Below are positions 17,114 through 24,720 of a stretch of DNA of 64,000 nt, in pieces. Numbering within the stretch: the first letter of the stretch is position 1; each line of letters begins with the position of its first letter. A program made the translations under genes and the position numbers. The notes under the pieces are model-generated. The model was not told the origin of the DNA, searched no databases, and saw nothing but the letters and a program-made list of their open reading frames with translations. The DNA comes from Cryobacterium sp. SO2 (GTDB taxonomy: Bacteria; Actinomycetota; Actinomycetes; Actinomycetales; Microbacteriaceae), in NCBI RefSeq assembly GCF_026151165.2, contig NZ_CP117849.1, forward strand, positions 4,030,001 to 4,094,000, in the 5' to 3' direction.

Positions 17114-19093
17114 CTACCGGTCGTGCGCGGCCAACCGGGCGAGTCTGGCGTTGTAATCGTTGAGCTCGGCCTCGCCGGTGCGGTCGGCGTTACGGTCGCG
17201 CCGCTTGGTTTCCTTCTCGTCGCTGCGTCCCCACTGGATGGCCACGATGATGGCCAGCGCGATGGTGGGGATCTCGCCGACGCTCCAGGCGATACCGCCG
17301 CCGGCCTGCTGGTCGGCGAGGGCGCTCACCCCCCAGTCGCGGCCCATGGCCCCGTACCAGTCGGCCAGCAGCAGTCCGGTACCCGTCATCAGCGCCAGAC
17401 CGAAGAACGCGTGGAACGCCATGGTGCCCAGCAGCAACAGCAGCCGGAAGGTGTACGGCAGGCGGTACGGCACCGGGTCGATGCCGATGAGGGACTGCAC
17501 GAACAGGTACCCGGTGATCAGGAAGTGCACGATCATCCACTGGTGGCCGATGTGGTCGGTCGTCGCCCAGCTGAACAGCGAGGTGTAGTAGAACACCCAG
17601 AGCGACCCGGCGAAGAGCACAGCGGCCACGAGCGGGTTCGAGATCACGCCGGCGAACTTCGAGTGCACGGCCAGCAGGATCCACTCGCGCGGGCCCCGGC
17701 TGCCGTCGCGGCGCATCCGGATGGCGCGGGCCGCGAGCGTGACCGGCGCGCCGGGTACCAGCAACACCGGAACGAGCATCGTGAGCGCCATGTGGGCGAG
17801 CATGTGCGTGGAGAAGAGGTACTTCTCGTATACGTTCACGCCGCCGTTGGTGATGTAGAACAGGGTGACCAGACCGGCCACCCAGAGGATGGTGCGGTGC
17901 AGCGGCCACTTGTCGCCGCGGCGGCGCAGCCGCACGACGCCGGCCAGGTAGAAGAAGATGCCGAACGCGCAGAACAGTACCCAGGCGAGGTCGAAGTTCC
18001 ACTCGGTGAAGTAGCGGGCGACCGTGAGCTCGGGCGGCAGCACCTCGCCCGTGAGGATCTGGGCGGGCGTGGCCGCCGGGATCGCCGTGGTGACCACCTG
18101 GGCCACCGGGGTGGCCGTGCGGGCCAGGGCCGCGGCCACACCGGACGCGATGCCCATGAAGGCGATCTCGCCCACGACGAGCCACCAGAAGAAGGTGTCG
18201 GCGGTTCCGGTCGTGGTGCGCATCCGGTTGATCAGGTAGCGGCGCTGCAGCACACCGAAGCCGCCGAGCACGAGCAGTACGGCTACCTTCACCAGCACCA
18301 GCAGGCCGTAGCCGGTGAGCAGGTTGTCCCAGCTGCCGATGCGCAGCTCGGCGCTGACGTAGCCGGAGGCGGCGACCACGACAAAACTGACCAGGGCGAG
18401 GGTGGAATACCGGCCGATGACCTCGCGGAGCCGGTTCGGCGACAGCTGCTTGTGCAGCAGGATCACGGTGAGCAGGCCGCCCAGCCAGACGGCCGCGAAG
18501 ACCAGGTGCAGGCCCAGGGCGGTGATGGCGGCGTCGTGGCCCTCTGCGCCGGCTGAGTGGCCCTGCTGGGCCATCGGCAGCAGGGCGAGCAGTGCGAGGA
18601 CGGTGACGAAGACCAACGCGGTCTGATTGCGCACGGCGAAGCAGAGCACGGTGACAGCGGCGGCGATCAGGGTGGTGGTGAGCCACGCCTGGCCGATTTC
18701 GATCTGGCTGAAGAACTGGCCGACGGTGGCGCTGAACTGGTCGTTGAAGCTCACCGTGACGTTGGTCACCTGCAGGAAGGTGAGGAACCCGGTGATCGCG
18801 GAGGCGATGGTGAGGAACGCGGCCGAGGCGGCAGCCAGGTCGATGGCGGTGCTGAATTCGCGTTCCTTCGGGCTCAGCGCGAAGCAGGTGAGCACGAGTG
18901 CGCCGATGGTGCCGGCCGCGCCCAGGTTGACCAGGAGCTTGGCCACCGGGAGGCCCCAGCGCACGACGGCGCCCGGGTCGGCGAGCAGCTGGGCATCCGC
19001 GCCGCCGCCGTAGGCCAGGCCCGCCAGCGTCGCCAGAATCGCGGCCAGCAGCAGGGCTGCCGGCCCGATGATACGAACGTAACGGGGCACCAA
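17114..19093 (-). CDS. CopD/CtaG fusion: copper resistance protein and cytochrome c oxidase assembly protein
   Basis: A 659-residue polytopic membrane protein. The N-terminal half (about 1-330) has the CopD layout with its histidines (TALGLHLVFAAVWLGGLL); the C-terminal half (about 350-620) matches the caa3-type oxidase assembly protein CtaG (HTILWVAGLVTLFYITNGGVNVYEKYLFSTHMLAHMALTM, with conserved His). The fusion is widespread in Actinobacteria and is thought to handle copper for cytochrome oxidase assembly. About 14 helices and a short charged cytosolic tail. Start is TTG at 19093 or GTG at 19090. No copper operon neighbours are seen. Confidence 0.85.
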   Translation of the reverse strand: MVPRYVRIIGPAALLLAAILATLAGLAYGGGADAQLLADPGAVVRWGLPVAKLLVNLGAAGTIGALVLTCFALSPKEREFSTAIDLAAASAAFLTIASAITGFLTFLQVTNVTVSFNDQFSATVGQFFSQIEIGQAWLTTTLIAAAVTVLCFAVRNQTALVFVTVLALLALLPMAQQGHSAGAEGHDAAITALGLHLVFAAVWLGGLLTVILLHKQLSPNRLREVIGRYSTLALVSFVVVAASGYVSAELRIGSWDNLLTGYGLLVLVKVAVLLVLGGFGVLQRRYLINRMRTTTGTADTFFWWLVVGEIAFMGIASGVAAALARTATPVAQVVTTAIPAATPAQILTGEVLPPELTVARYFTEWNFDLAWVLFCAFGIFFYLAGVVRLRRRGDKWPLHRTILWVAGLVTLFYITNGGVNVYEKYLFSTHMLAHMALTMLVPVLLVPGAPVTLAARAIRMRRDGSRGPREWILLAVHSKFAGVISNPLVAAVLFAGSLWVFYYTSLFSWATTDHIGHQWMIVHFLITGYLFVQSLIGIDPVPYRLPYTFRLLLLLGTMAFHAFFGLALMTGTGLLLADWYGAMGRDWGVSALADQQAGGGIAWSVGEIPTIALAIIVAIQWGRSDEKETKRRDRNADRTGEAELNDYNARLARLAAHDR

Positions 19094-19168
19094 CCCAGCT
19101 TAACCGGAGGCGGAAGGCGAAATCCGCCGGTTCGGCGCCCGGCGCCACGAGTGCGCGGGTTAACGAGT

Positions 19169-19198
19169 GGTGGGCGCCGACCGAAGTCGACGCCCACC
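19169..19198 (-). terminator. hairpin terminator after the HU gene
   Basis: A near-perfect inverted repeat (GGTGGGCG and CGCCCACC arms, with one mismatched pair inside) 20 bases beyond the HU stop. On the transcribed strand the loop is C-TTCG-G, an extra-stable tetraloop. No long T-run follows, so the termination strength is uncertain. Confidence 0.6.
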
Positions 19199-19218
19199 TG
19201 TACTACGAGACCTGCAAC

Positions 19219-19506
19219 CTACTTGGCAGCGGCCTTGAGCTTGCTACCAGCGGTCAGCTTGACGCGGTGGCCGGCTGCGATGGCGATCTCTTCGCCGGTC
19301 TGCGGGTTGCGGCCGGTGCGAGCAGCGGTTGCGGTGCGCTCGACGCCGAGCCATCCCGGGATGGTGACCTTGCCGTCGTTCGCAACGGTGTCGGCGAGGG
19401 TTGCAAAGAAAGCGTTCAGAACGCCGTCGACGGCAGCCTGGCTCTGGCCAGAGTCTGCGGCAACCTTGGCAACGAGCTCGGTCTTGTTCAGCGACTTGTC
19501 AGCCAT
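19219..19506 (-). CDS. hup: HU family nucleoid DNA-binding protein
   Basis: A 95-residue HU protein with the typical N-terminal helical body (KTELVAKVAADSGQSQAAVDGVLNAF), the DNA-binding arm (GRNPQTGEEIAIAAGHRVKLTAGSKLKAAAK) and no Lys/Ala-rich tail of the mycobacterial type. Length is normal. The ATG at 19506 is preceded by a purine-rich GAGGACACTCA segment. It is transcribed from its own promoter in the AT-rich gap upstream (about 19507-19750), behind the strong terminator of the ribosomal protein genes. Confidence 0.95.
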   Translation of the reverse strand: MADKSLNKTELVAKVAADSGQSQAAVDGVLNAFFATLADTVANDGKVTIPGWLGVERTATAARTGRNPQTGEEIAIAAGHRVKLTAGSKLKAAAK

Positions 19507-19751
19507 TGAGTGTCCTCCTCGGACCTTCGTCTGTAAAAACAGGTATTCAGGTGAAGCGGGCGCGCTGTGAAAGCGCCTCCGTTGGTCGGTTCGACCGCGT
19601 TGAATCTAGCATTGATCCGCGGGATTCCGCGGATTTACGGCGTTTCGGGCCGCTTTGCACAGCGGATTGGGTGTGTTTATGCTGTGCGCGAACTGTGCGC
19701 CCCCCTCATGCGGGGTTGTCGGTGCCGCGGGCGAATCGGCGGCGGGCACAC
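19507..19751. other. HU upstream region
   Basis: About 245 bases between the HU start and the terminator of the rpsN operon. It is moderately AT-rich, holds no convincing ORF, and presumably carries the HU promoter and leader. No specific operator was recognised. Confidence 0.4.
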
Positions 19752-19787
19752 AACAGGGGATGAACGACCGAAGTCATTCATCCCCTG
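19752..19787 (-). terminator. terminator of the znu-zur-rpmB-rpmG-rpsN unit
   Basis: A very stable stem: arms ACAGGGGATGAA and TTCATCCCCTGT plus an inner GAC/GTC, 15 of 16 pairs matched. On the minus strand the loop is C-TTCG-G, and TGTTGTGTGC follows. It lies 38 bases beyond the rpsN stop and ends the operon. Confidence 0.85.
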
Positions 19788-19825
19788 TGGATGCGTCGCA
19801 GATCGTTTACACGATCAGCAGCTGG

Positions 19826-20131
19826 TTACCAGCTGGACTTGGTGATGCCGGGCAGCTCGCCGCGGTGCGCCATGTCGCGGAAACGAACGCGCGAGATGCC
19901 GAACTTGGAGAGGTGGCCACGGGGACGACCGTCAACCGCGTCGCGGTTGCGCAGGCGAACCGGCGAGGCGTTGCGGGGCAGCTTCTGGAGGCCCTTGCGA
20001 GCCTCTTCACGGGACTCGTCGGTGCCGGCCGGGTCGACAAGAGCCTTCTTCAGCTCGAGGCGCTTCGCGGCGTAACGCTCAACGATGACCTTGCGCTGGT
20101 TGTTCTTGGCAATCATGCTCTTCTTCGCCAT
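19826..20131 (-). CDS. rpsN: 30S ribosomal protein S14, zinc-free type
   Basis: A 101-residue S14 of the long, Cys-free class: it starts MAKKSMIAKN and contains the RNA-binding RNRDAVDGRPRG and FGISRVRFRDMAHRGELPG blocks, without the CxxC pairs of the short zinc-binding form. It lies 2 bases after rpmG in a set of small zinc-independent ribosomal proteins at the end of the zinc operon. In Streptomyces and Mycobacterium such C-minus paralogues are repressed by Zur and replace zinc proteins when zinc is scarce. Whether a zinc-binding paralogue exists elsewhere in this genome cannot be seen here. Confidence 0.95.
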   Translation of the reverse strand: MAKKSMIAKNNQRKVIVERYAAKRLELKKALVDPAGTDESREEARKGLQKLPRNASPVRLRNRDAVDGRPRGHLSKFGISRVRFRDMAHRGELPGITKSSW

Positions 20132-20133
20132 TT

Positions 20134-20301
20134 TTAGCGCTCCTCACGGAAGTCAACGTGCTTGCGCACTACGGGGTCGTACTTCTTGAGCACGAGTCGG
20201 TCGGGGTTGTTGCGACGGTTCTTCTTGGTCACGTAGGTGTAACCGGTTCCTGCCGTCGAACGCAGCTTGATGATCGGACGTACGTCCTGAGCCTTAGCCA
20301 T
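20134..20301 (-). CDS. rpmG: 50S ribosomal protein L33, zinc-free type
   Basis: A 55-residue L33. The sequence begins MAKAQDVRPIIKLRSTAG, continues GYTYVTRKNRRNNPDRLVLKKYDP, and ends DFREER. It has no cysteines, so it is the C-minus type that does not bind zinc. The ATG at 20301 shares one base with the rpmB stop (TAATG), so translation is coupled. It is followed after 2 bases by rpsN. Confidence 0.95.
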   Translation of the reverse strand: MAKAQDVRPIIKLRSTAGTGYTYVTKKNRRNNPDRLVLKKYDPVVRKHVDFREER

Positions 20302-20537
20302 TAGATTTTCTCCCCACGTGCGAGCAGGTCCTTGACGACCGACTCGATACCGCGAGCATCAATAACCTTGATGCCCTTTGCCGAGAGGGTCAACGTGACG
20401 TTGCGGCGAAGCGACGGCACGAAGTACTTCTTGGTCTGCACGTTCGGGTCGAAGCGACGCTTGGTGCGTCGGTGCGAGTGCGAAATGTTGTGTCCAAAGC
20501 CGGGAACGGCTCCGGTCACCTGGCAGGTTGCTGCCAT
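20301..20537 (-). CDS. rpmB: 50S ribosomal protein L28
   Basis: A 78-residue L28 (MAATCQVTGAVPGFGHNISHSHRRTKRRF followed by the conserved FVPSLRRNVTLTLSAKGIKVID). It has a single Cys and lacks the paired CxxC zinc motifs of the C-plus form. The ATG at 20537 is preceded by GGAGG at 7 bases, which separates it from the longer upstream frame. It starts the rpmB-rpmG-rpsN trio, 177 bases after zur; a stem-loop lies in its leader. Confidence 0.95.
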   Translation of the reverse strand: MAATCQVTGAVPGFGHNISHSHRRTKRRFDPNVQTKKYFVPSLRRNVTLTLSAKGIKVIDARGIESVVKDLLARGEKI

Positions 20538-20554
20538 GGTTTTCCTCCAATACC

Positions 20555-20572
20555 GAAGGGCGATTGCCCTTC
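20555..20572 (-). promoter_or_regulatory. stem-loop in the rpmB leader
   Basis: GAAGGGC and GCCCTTC form a perfect 7-base-pair stem with a 4-base loop, ending about 18 bases before the rpmB start codon and a few bases from its ribosome site. It could be an attenuator, a processing site or a weak terminator between zur and rpmB. Confidence 0.5.
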
Positions 20573-20714
20573 CCAAGATCTCTTGTCGGCCAATCCATGT
20601 TGGATTCCACCCGGAATCGACCGGTCGAAACTCACGTTTCGCCAGGCTGATTCGATGGGAAGAAAAGACACGAACAAGCAATGCACGCACAGATATGCGC
20701 AGCAGCTGCCCAGC

Positions 20715-21122
20715 CTACGGGGTTGGGCGGGTTGACGCAAGCGCGGTGCAGGCCGCGCACAGGCCGAAAATGTCGATCACATGGGCGGCTTCGCTGAAGC
20801 CGTGCTTGGCGGCTTCCTGGGTGGCCCAGTTCTCGATCGCGGCGACCTCGATCTCCACCGTGAGCCCGCAGTTGCGGCAGATCAGGTGATGGTGGTGCTC
20901 CGTGGTGCTGCACGCCCGGTACAGGCTCTCGCCGTCGGGCGATTGCAGTGAATCCGCGTCACCCTCCAGCGCCAGGTCGGCGAGCGCGCGGTACACCGTG
21001 GCCAGGCCGATCGGAGAGCCGCTGGTGTGCAGGGCGGAGTGCAGCCCCTGGGCGCTGACGAACCCCTCGGCGCGGCTGAGCTCGGTGCGCACGGCCTCTC
21101 GCTGCCAGGTGTTTCGCTTCAT
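20715..21122 (-). CDS. zur: Fur-family zinc uptake regulator (Zur-like)
   Basis: A 135-residue Fur-family repressor. The N-terminal winged helix (about 1-75) includes the recognition helix PIGLATVYRALADLA. The metal-binding HHHH segment (EHHHHLICRNCG) and two Cys pairs (CRNC and CAAC) supply the structural and regulatory zinc sites. Assignment to Zur rather than Fur rests on its place inside the znu operon. The ATG at 21122 overlaps the stop of the second permease as ATGA. It presumably represses the operon when zinc is bound, through the site at 24678, and so regulates its own synthesis. Confidence 0.9.
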   Translation of the reverse strand: MKRNTWQREAVRTELSRAEGFVSAQGLHSALHTSGSPIGLATVYRALADLALEGDADSLQSPDGESLYRACSTTEHHHHLICRNCGLTVEIEVAAIENWATQEAAKHGFSEAAHVIDIFGLCAACTALASTRPTP

Positions 21123-21955
21123 GATTCCAACCGTAGCCCCGCCCGGGCGGACGCGTGAACCCCCGGCGCCCTGCTCCGGAGCGAACTTACGCCGAGCGCG
21201 ATGAGGAAGCAGGCGGCCGCGGTGAGGGCGATGGCGGGACCGGCCGCCACGTCGAGCGATCTGGACAACAGCACCCCGACGACCCCGGACCCGGCGCCGA
21301 TGAGGGGGGCCAGTAGCGCGATGCGGCCGGCGGTGCGCACCAGGAGCCGGGCGGCGGCGGCGGGAGCGGCGATCAGCGCGATCGCCAGGATCGCGCCGAC
21401 GGCCGGCATCGCGGTGACCACGGTGGCGGTGATCAGCACGAGGGTGAGGAGCTCGATGGGCCAGTCCCGGTAGCCGGCCGCGCGGAACCCGGTGCGGTCG
21501 AAGGTGGAGAACAGGATTTCCTTGCCCAGGAACACGGCGACAAGCACCGCGACGGCCAGAGCCGCTGCGGCCAGGAGCACGTCACCGTCGGTGACCGTGA
21601 GGATCGAGCCGACCAGGTAGGACTCCACGTGCACGGGCAGGGTCGGGTTGAGGGCCTGCAGCAGCACACCGAGCGCGAATCCGGCGGTGAGCATGATGCC
21701 GGAGGCCACCTGGCTGCCCTGCCGGCGGACCCGGCCGAGCATGGTCATCACGGCCACGATCAGGGCGCTGGCGACGGCCGCGCCGAGCGGGATGCTGACC
21801 CCGAGCAGCGCAGCGGCCACGGCACCGGGGAAGGTGGCGTGAGTGAGCGCCTGGGCGAAGAACGTGCGCCGGCGCAACAGCACGAGGGTGCCGACCAGCC
21901 CGCTGAGCGCGCCGATCACAACGGCGGCGAGCAGGGCCTTCTCGAAGTAGCCCAT
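21119..21955 (-). CDS. zinc/metal ABC transporter permease, second subunit
   Basis: A 278-residue ABC-3 family permease with about 8 hydrophobic helices. The conserved segment near the N-terminus (RRRTFFAQALTHATFPGAVAAALLG) and the later AVGAILAIALIAAPAAAARLL block are typical of ZnuB/TroC. Start is ATG 21955 (TGATG overlap with the first permease); upstream in-frame extension is spurious. Two non-identical permease genes in one operon suggest a heterodimeric membrane channel, as in Tro/Mts manganese/zinc systems. Confidence 0.88.
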   Translation of the reverse strand: MGYFEKALLAAVVIGALSGLVGTLVLLRRRTFFAQALTHATFPGAVAAALLGVSIPLGAAVASALIVAVMTMLGRVRRQGSQVASGIMLTAGFALGVLLQALNPTLPVHVESYLVGSILTVTDGDVLLAAAALAVAVLVAVFLGKEILFSTFDRTGFRAAGYRDWPIELLTLVLITATVVTAMPAVGAILAIALIAAPAAAARLLVRTAGRIALLAPLIGAGSGVVGVLLSRSLDVAAGPAIALTAAACFLIALGVSSLRSRAPGVHASARAGLRLES

Positions 21956-22842
21956 CAGCGGGTCACCGTCCCCGGCTGCGGCTCGGGGCGGGCTGTGGCC
22001 GGCGCGGGGCGGCGCATCCGGTCGACCGCGACCCTGCCGAGGAGCACAAGCAGGTAGCCGGCGACAAGCACGAGCACGACGGTGGCGCCGCTGGGCAGGT
22101 CGATGCCGGCCGTGACGGAGGCTTCGAAGCCGAGCGTCAGGCCCAGCCACGCGCACAGCGCCGCGAACCCGGCGGCCAGCGGGAAGAGCAGCCAGAGCCG
22201 CACCGTGAGCAGCCGGGCGACGGCGCCGGGCACGATGAGCACGGCGAGCACAAGAAGGTTGCCGACGGCGCTGGAGGCCGCCACCACGACGAGGGCGATG
22301 GCCACGTTGAGAACCAGATCCAGCAGCAGCGTGCGATAGCCGACCGCGGCCACCGCGGTGCGGTCGAAAGCCCGGAAGACCTGCTGCTTGAGGGTGAGGC
22401 CCACCAGCAGCAGGGCGATGGCGCAGATCGATAGGGTCTGCGTCACCTCGGCGTCGGTCACGGTGAGCAGGCGGCCGAAGAGGAGCTGGTCCAGCTGGCC
22501 GGCATAGTCGGTCTGGCGGGAGACGACCAGGATGCCGACGCTGAACATGGCCGTGAAGACGATCGCGATTGCGGCGTCCCCCGACACGGCGCGGCGGGTG
22601 ATCAGGGTGAGCACGACGGCGGCGAGCACCGCGGCGATCATGGCGCCCACGAAGAGGCCGTCCCGGCCGCCCCAGACGAAGCCGATCGCGATGCCGGGGA
22701 AGACCGAGTGGGTGAGGCCGTCGCTGATGAATTCCAGGCTGCGCAGGTTGACGAGCACGCCGACCACACCGGCGACGAGGCTGAGGGCCAACAGCACCAC
22801 GAGCGCTCGCTCCATGAACGGCAGGTCGAGCATGGCGCTCAT
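21955..22842 (-). CDS. znuB: zinc/metal ABC transporter permease, first subunit
   Basis: A 295-residue ABC-3 permease, about 8 helices, with the SLEFISDGLTHSVFPGIAIGF region and the AVGNLLVLAVLIVPGAVARLL block. A short basic tail follows. It is directly after znuC (no gap) and shares one base with the next permease. It translocates Zn(II) (possibly Mn(II)) across the cytoplasmic membrane; the zinc reading comes from Zur, the operator and the His-rich solute-binding protein. Confidence 0.88.
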   Translation of the reverse strand: MSAMLDLPFMERALVVLLALSLVAGVVGVLVNLRSLEFISDGLTHSVFPGIAIGFVWGGRDGLFVGAMIAAVLAAVVLTLITRRAVSGDAAIAIVFTAMFSVGILVVSRQTDYAGQLDQLLFGRLLTVTDAEVTQTLSICAIALLLVGLTLKQQVFRAFDRTAVAAVGYRTLLLDLVLNVAIALVVVAASSAVGNLLVLAVLIVPGAVARLLTVRLWLLFPLAAGFAALCAWLGLTLGFEASVTAGIDLPSGATVVLVLVAGYLLVLLGRVAVDRMRRPAPATARPEPQPGTVTR

Positions 22843-23634
22843 TCAGTGGCCTTCGTGGCCGGGGATGACGAGGGTGTGCTGGTCCATTTCGACGCCGACC
22901 TCGTGGAAGGTGCGCTGGACGTTGTCGAGGGTGAGCACAATAGCGCGCGGGCCGAAGGCCACCTGGCTGCCGTTCAGCAACAGCACCCGCTCGCAGACCG
23001 CCCTGGCCAGTTCGAGGTCGTGGGTGGAGACGAGCACGGCCACGCCGTCTGCCTTGAGCCGTTCCACGGTGCCGACGAGGGCATCACGGTTGGACTGATC
23101 GAGGCCGTTGAAGGGTTCGTCGAGCAGCAGCAGCCGCGGACCGCCGGCCACGGCCCTGGCGAGCAGGCCACGCTGCTGTTGGCCGCCGGAGAGCTGCCCG
23201 AACCGGGTTTTGGCCAGGTGTCCGAGGCCCACGGTCTCCAGCGCGTCGGCGACCGCCCTGCGGTCCTTCTTGCCGGGCAGCCGTAGCCAGCCGAGCTGGC
23301 GATAGCGGCCCATCATGACGACCTGCTCGAGGCTCACCGGGAACTCGGGGTCGAGCTCGTCGGTCTGCGGCACGTAGCCGATGCTGCCGGCCGGAGCCTG
23401 GGCCTGGCCGAGCACCTCGACGGTTCCCTCGGTGCGGTGGATCAGACCCAGGATGCCCTTGAGCAGGGTCGACTTCCCCGAGCCGTTCGGGCCGATCAGC
23501 GCGACGGCCTCACCGGCGTGGAGATCGAAGTCCAGGCCGGTGAGGGCGGGGGTCTGGGCGTACGCGAACGAGGCCCCGGAGACTCGGAGGGCGAGCGGTG
23601 CGGGCATCCGCTGCTGAGAAGGGTTCTCGTTCAC
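22843..23634 (-). CDS. znuC: zinc ABC transporter ATP-binding protein
   Basis: A 263-residue ATPase with Walker A GPNGSGKST, Q-loop in GYVPQTDELD, signature LSGGQQQR, Walker B LLLLDEPFNGLD and H-loop STHD. The C-terminal tail ends HTLVIPGHEGH, rich in His. It starts at GTG 23634, 7 bases after the znuA stop. It energises the ZnuB-type permeases. Confidence 0.92.
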   Translation of the reverse strand: MNENPSQQRMPAPLALRVSGASFAYAQTPALTGLDFDLHAGEAVALIGPNGSGKSTLLKGILGLIHRTEGTVEVLGQAQAPAGSIGYVPQTDELDPEFPVSLEQVVMMGRYRQLGWLRLPGKKDRRAVADALETVGLGHLAKTRFGQLSGGQQQRGLLARAVAGGPRLLLLDEPFNGLDQSNRDALVGTVERLKADGVAVLVSTHDLELARAVCERVLLLNGSQVAFGPRAIVLTLDNVQRTFHEVGVEMDQHTLVIPGHEGH

Positions 23635-23641
23635 GATTCAA

Positions 23642-24658
23642 CTATTGCAGGTCGGCGGGCACGGCGGTGGGCGTCACGCCCCAGGACTCCAGGATCAGGC
23701 GCACATTGTGCAGCTGGGAGGCGATGTAGGTGGCGCCGTCGCTGTCGGCCGGGCCGAGCGAGTCGCCGTAGAGGGCGTCGTCTCCGGAGTAGACCGTGAC
23801 CCCGGCCTCCTCGGCGATGGTGTCCGCGGCCTTGGGGTTGATCGACGCCTCGGAGAAGACGGCCTTGACGCCAGTGGCCCTGATCGCGGCCACGAGGGTG
23901 TCGATCTCCGCCGCGCTCGGTTCGGCATTGTCGTCGAAGCTGGGGATGACGCTGCCCACGTAGGTGATGCCGTAGGCGGCGGTGAAGTAGCCGAAGGCGT
24001 CGTGGTTGCTCACGAGCAGGCGTTCCTCGGCCGGTACAGCGTCGATGTTCTCGTGGATCCAGCCGTCTAGGTCGGCGAGCCTGGCGACGTAGCCGGTCTC
24101 GTTGGACTCGAAGTCGGCGGCATGTGCGGAGCTGGCGCCGGCCAGGCCGTCGGCGATCGTGGCGGCCATGGCCTCGGCGTTGCTCACGTCGGTCCAGATG
24201 TGCGGGTTGCCTCCGGCGTGGTCGTGCTCGGCGTCGTCCGCGGCCTCGGTGTCGCCGTCTTCCTCGTGACCGGCCTCGCCGTCCAGGATCGTGATGCCCT
24301 CGTCGGAGTCGATGGTGACGCCGTCGAAGCCGGACGCCGTGATCGCGTCGTCGAGCCATTCCTCCAGGCCGACGCCGTTGATCACGAGCACGTCGGCGGC
24401 GCCGAGAGCAGTGAGGTCGGCGACCGACGGGTCGTAGCTGTGCGCGCTCTGGTTGGGCTGGATTAGCTGAGTGACCGTGACGCCGGCGGTGTCGCCGACG
24501 ATGTTGCGGGTGAGTTCGGCGATCTGCGTGGTCGTTGCGACGACCTTGAGGTCGGTGTCCGATCCTGCCGAGGCATTGGTGGCGGTCGTCGAGCATCCTG
24601 CCAGCACAAGGGCAGCCGAGGCGGCCAGGGCGGGGAGGAGGAGTCTGGTGTTCTTCAC
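23642..24658 (-). CDS. znuA: zinc ABC transporter substrate-binding lipoprotein
   Basis: A 338-residue lipoprotein of cluster A-I (ZnuA/TroA). Signal peptide with lipobox LAGC at about residue 20. Metal ligands are expected at H in SAHSYDPS, H in NPHIWTDV, H in SNHDAFGYF and D in YSGDDALYGD. An acidic stretch with His (DDAEHDHAGG) precedes NPHIW, as in zinc rather than manganese binders. GTG at 24658 is chosen: it starts the signal peptide and lies 20 bases from the Zur site; upstream in-frame sequence is untranslated promoter. First gene of the zinc operon. Confidence 0.9.
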   Translation of the reverse strand: MKNTRLLLPALAASAALVLAGCSTTATNASAGSDTDLKVVATTTQIAELTRNIVGDTAGVTVTQLIQPNQSAHSYDPSVADLTALGAADVLVINGVGLEEWLDDAITASGFDGVTIDSDEGITILDGEAGHEEDGDTEAADDAEHDHAGGNPHIWTDVSNAEAMAATIADGLAGASSAHAADFESNETGYVARLADLDGWIHENIDAVPAEERLLVSNHDAFGYFTAAYGITYVGSVIPSFDDNAEPSAAEIDTLVAAIRATGVKAVFSEASINPKAADTIAEEAGVTVYSGDDALYGDSLGPADSDGATYIASQLHNVRLILESWGVTPTAVPADLQ

Positions 24659-24677
24659 CTGTGGAACGCTACGCCTA

Positions 24678-24694
24678 TTGATAATGATTGTCAA
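24678..24694. promoter_or_regulatory. Zur operator overlapping the znuA promoter
   Basis: TTGATAATGATTGTCAA is an inverted repeat with 7 of 8 positions matched around a central G, close to the known Zur box pattern TGATAATGATTATCA. On the minus strand its TTGACA overlaps a -35 element followed 17 bases later by TAGCGT as a possible -10. Zinc-bound Zur would block the promoter. Confidence 0.85.
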
Positions 24695-24720
24695 AACCAT
24701 TAGAGCGGGGTGGCGGGGGC

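Noticed and set aside
17123..18556. A 477-codon + strand frame over the CopD/CtaG gene
   Set aside because: Antisense to a gene with clear membrane-protein motifs; no independent evidence.
20626..20641. CGAAAC-TCAC-GTTTCG palindrome before rpmB as a Zur box
   Set aside because: It does not match the TGATAATGATTATCA-type pattern; noted only as an inverted repeat.
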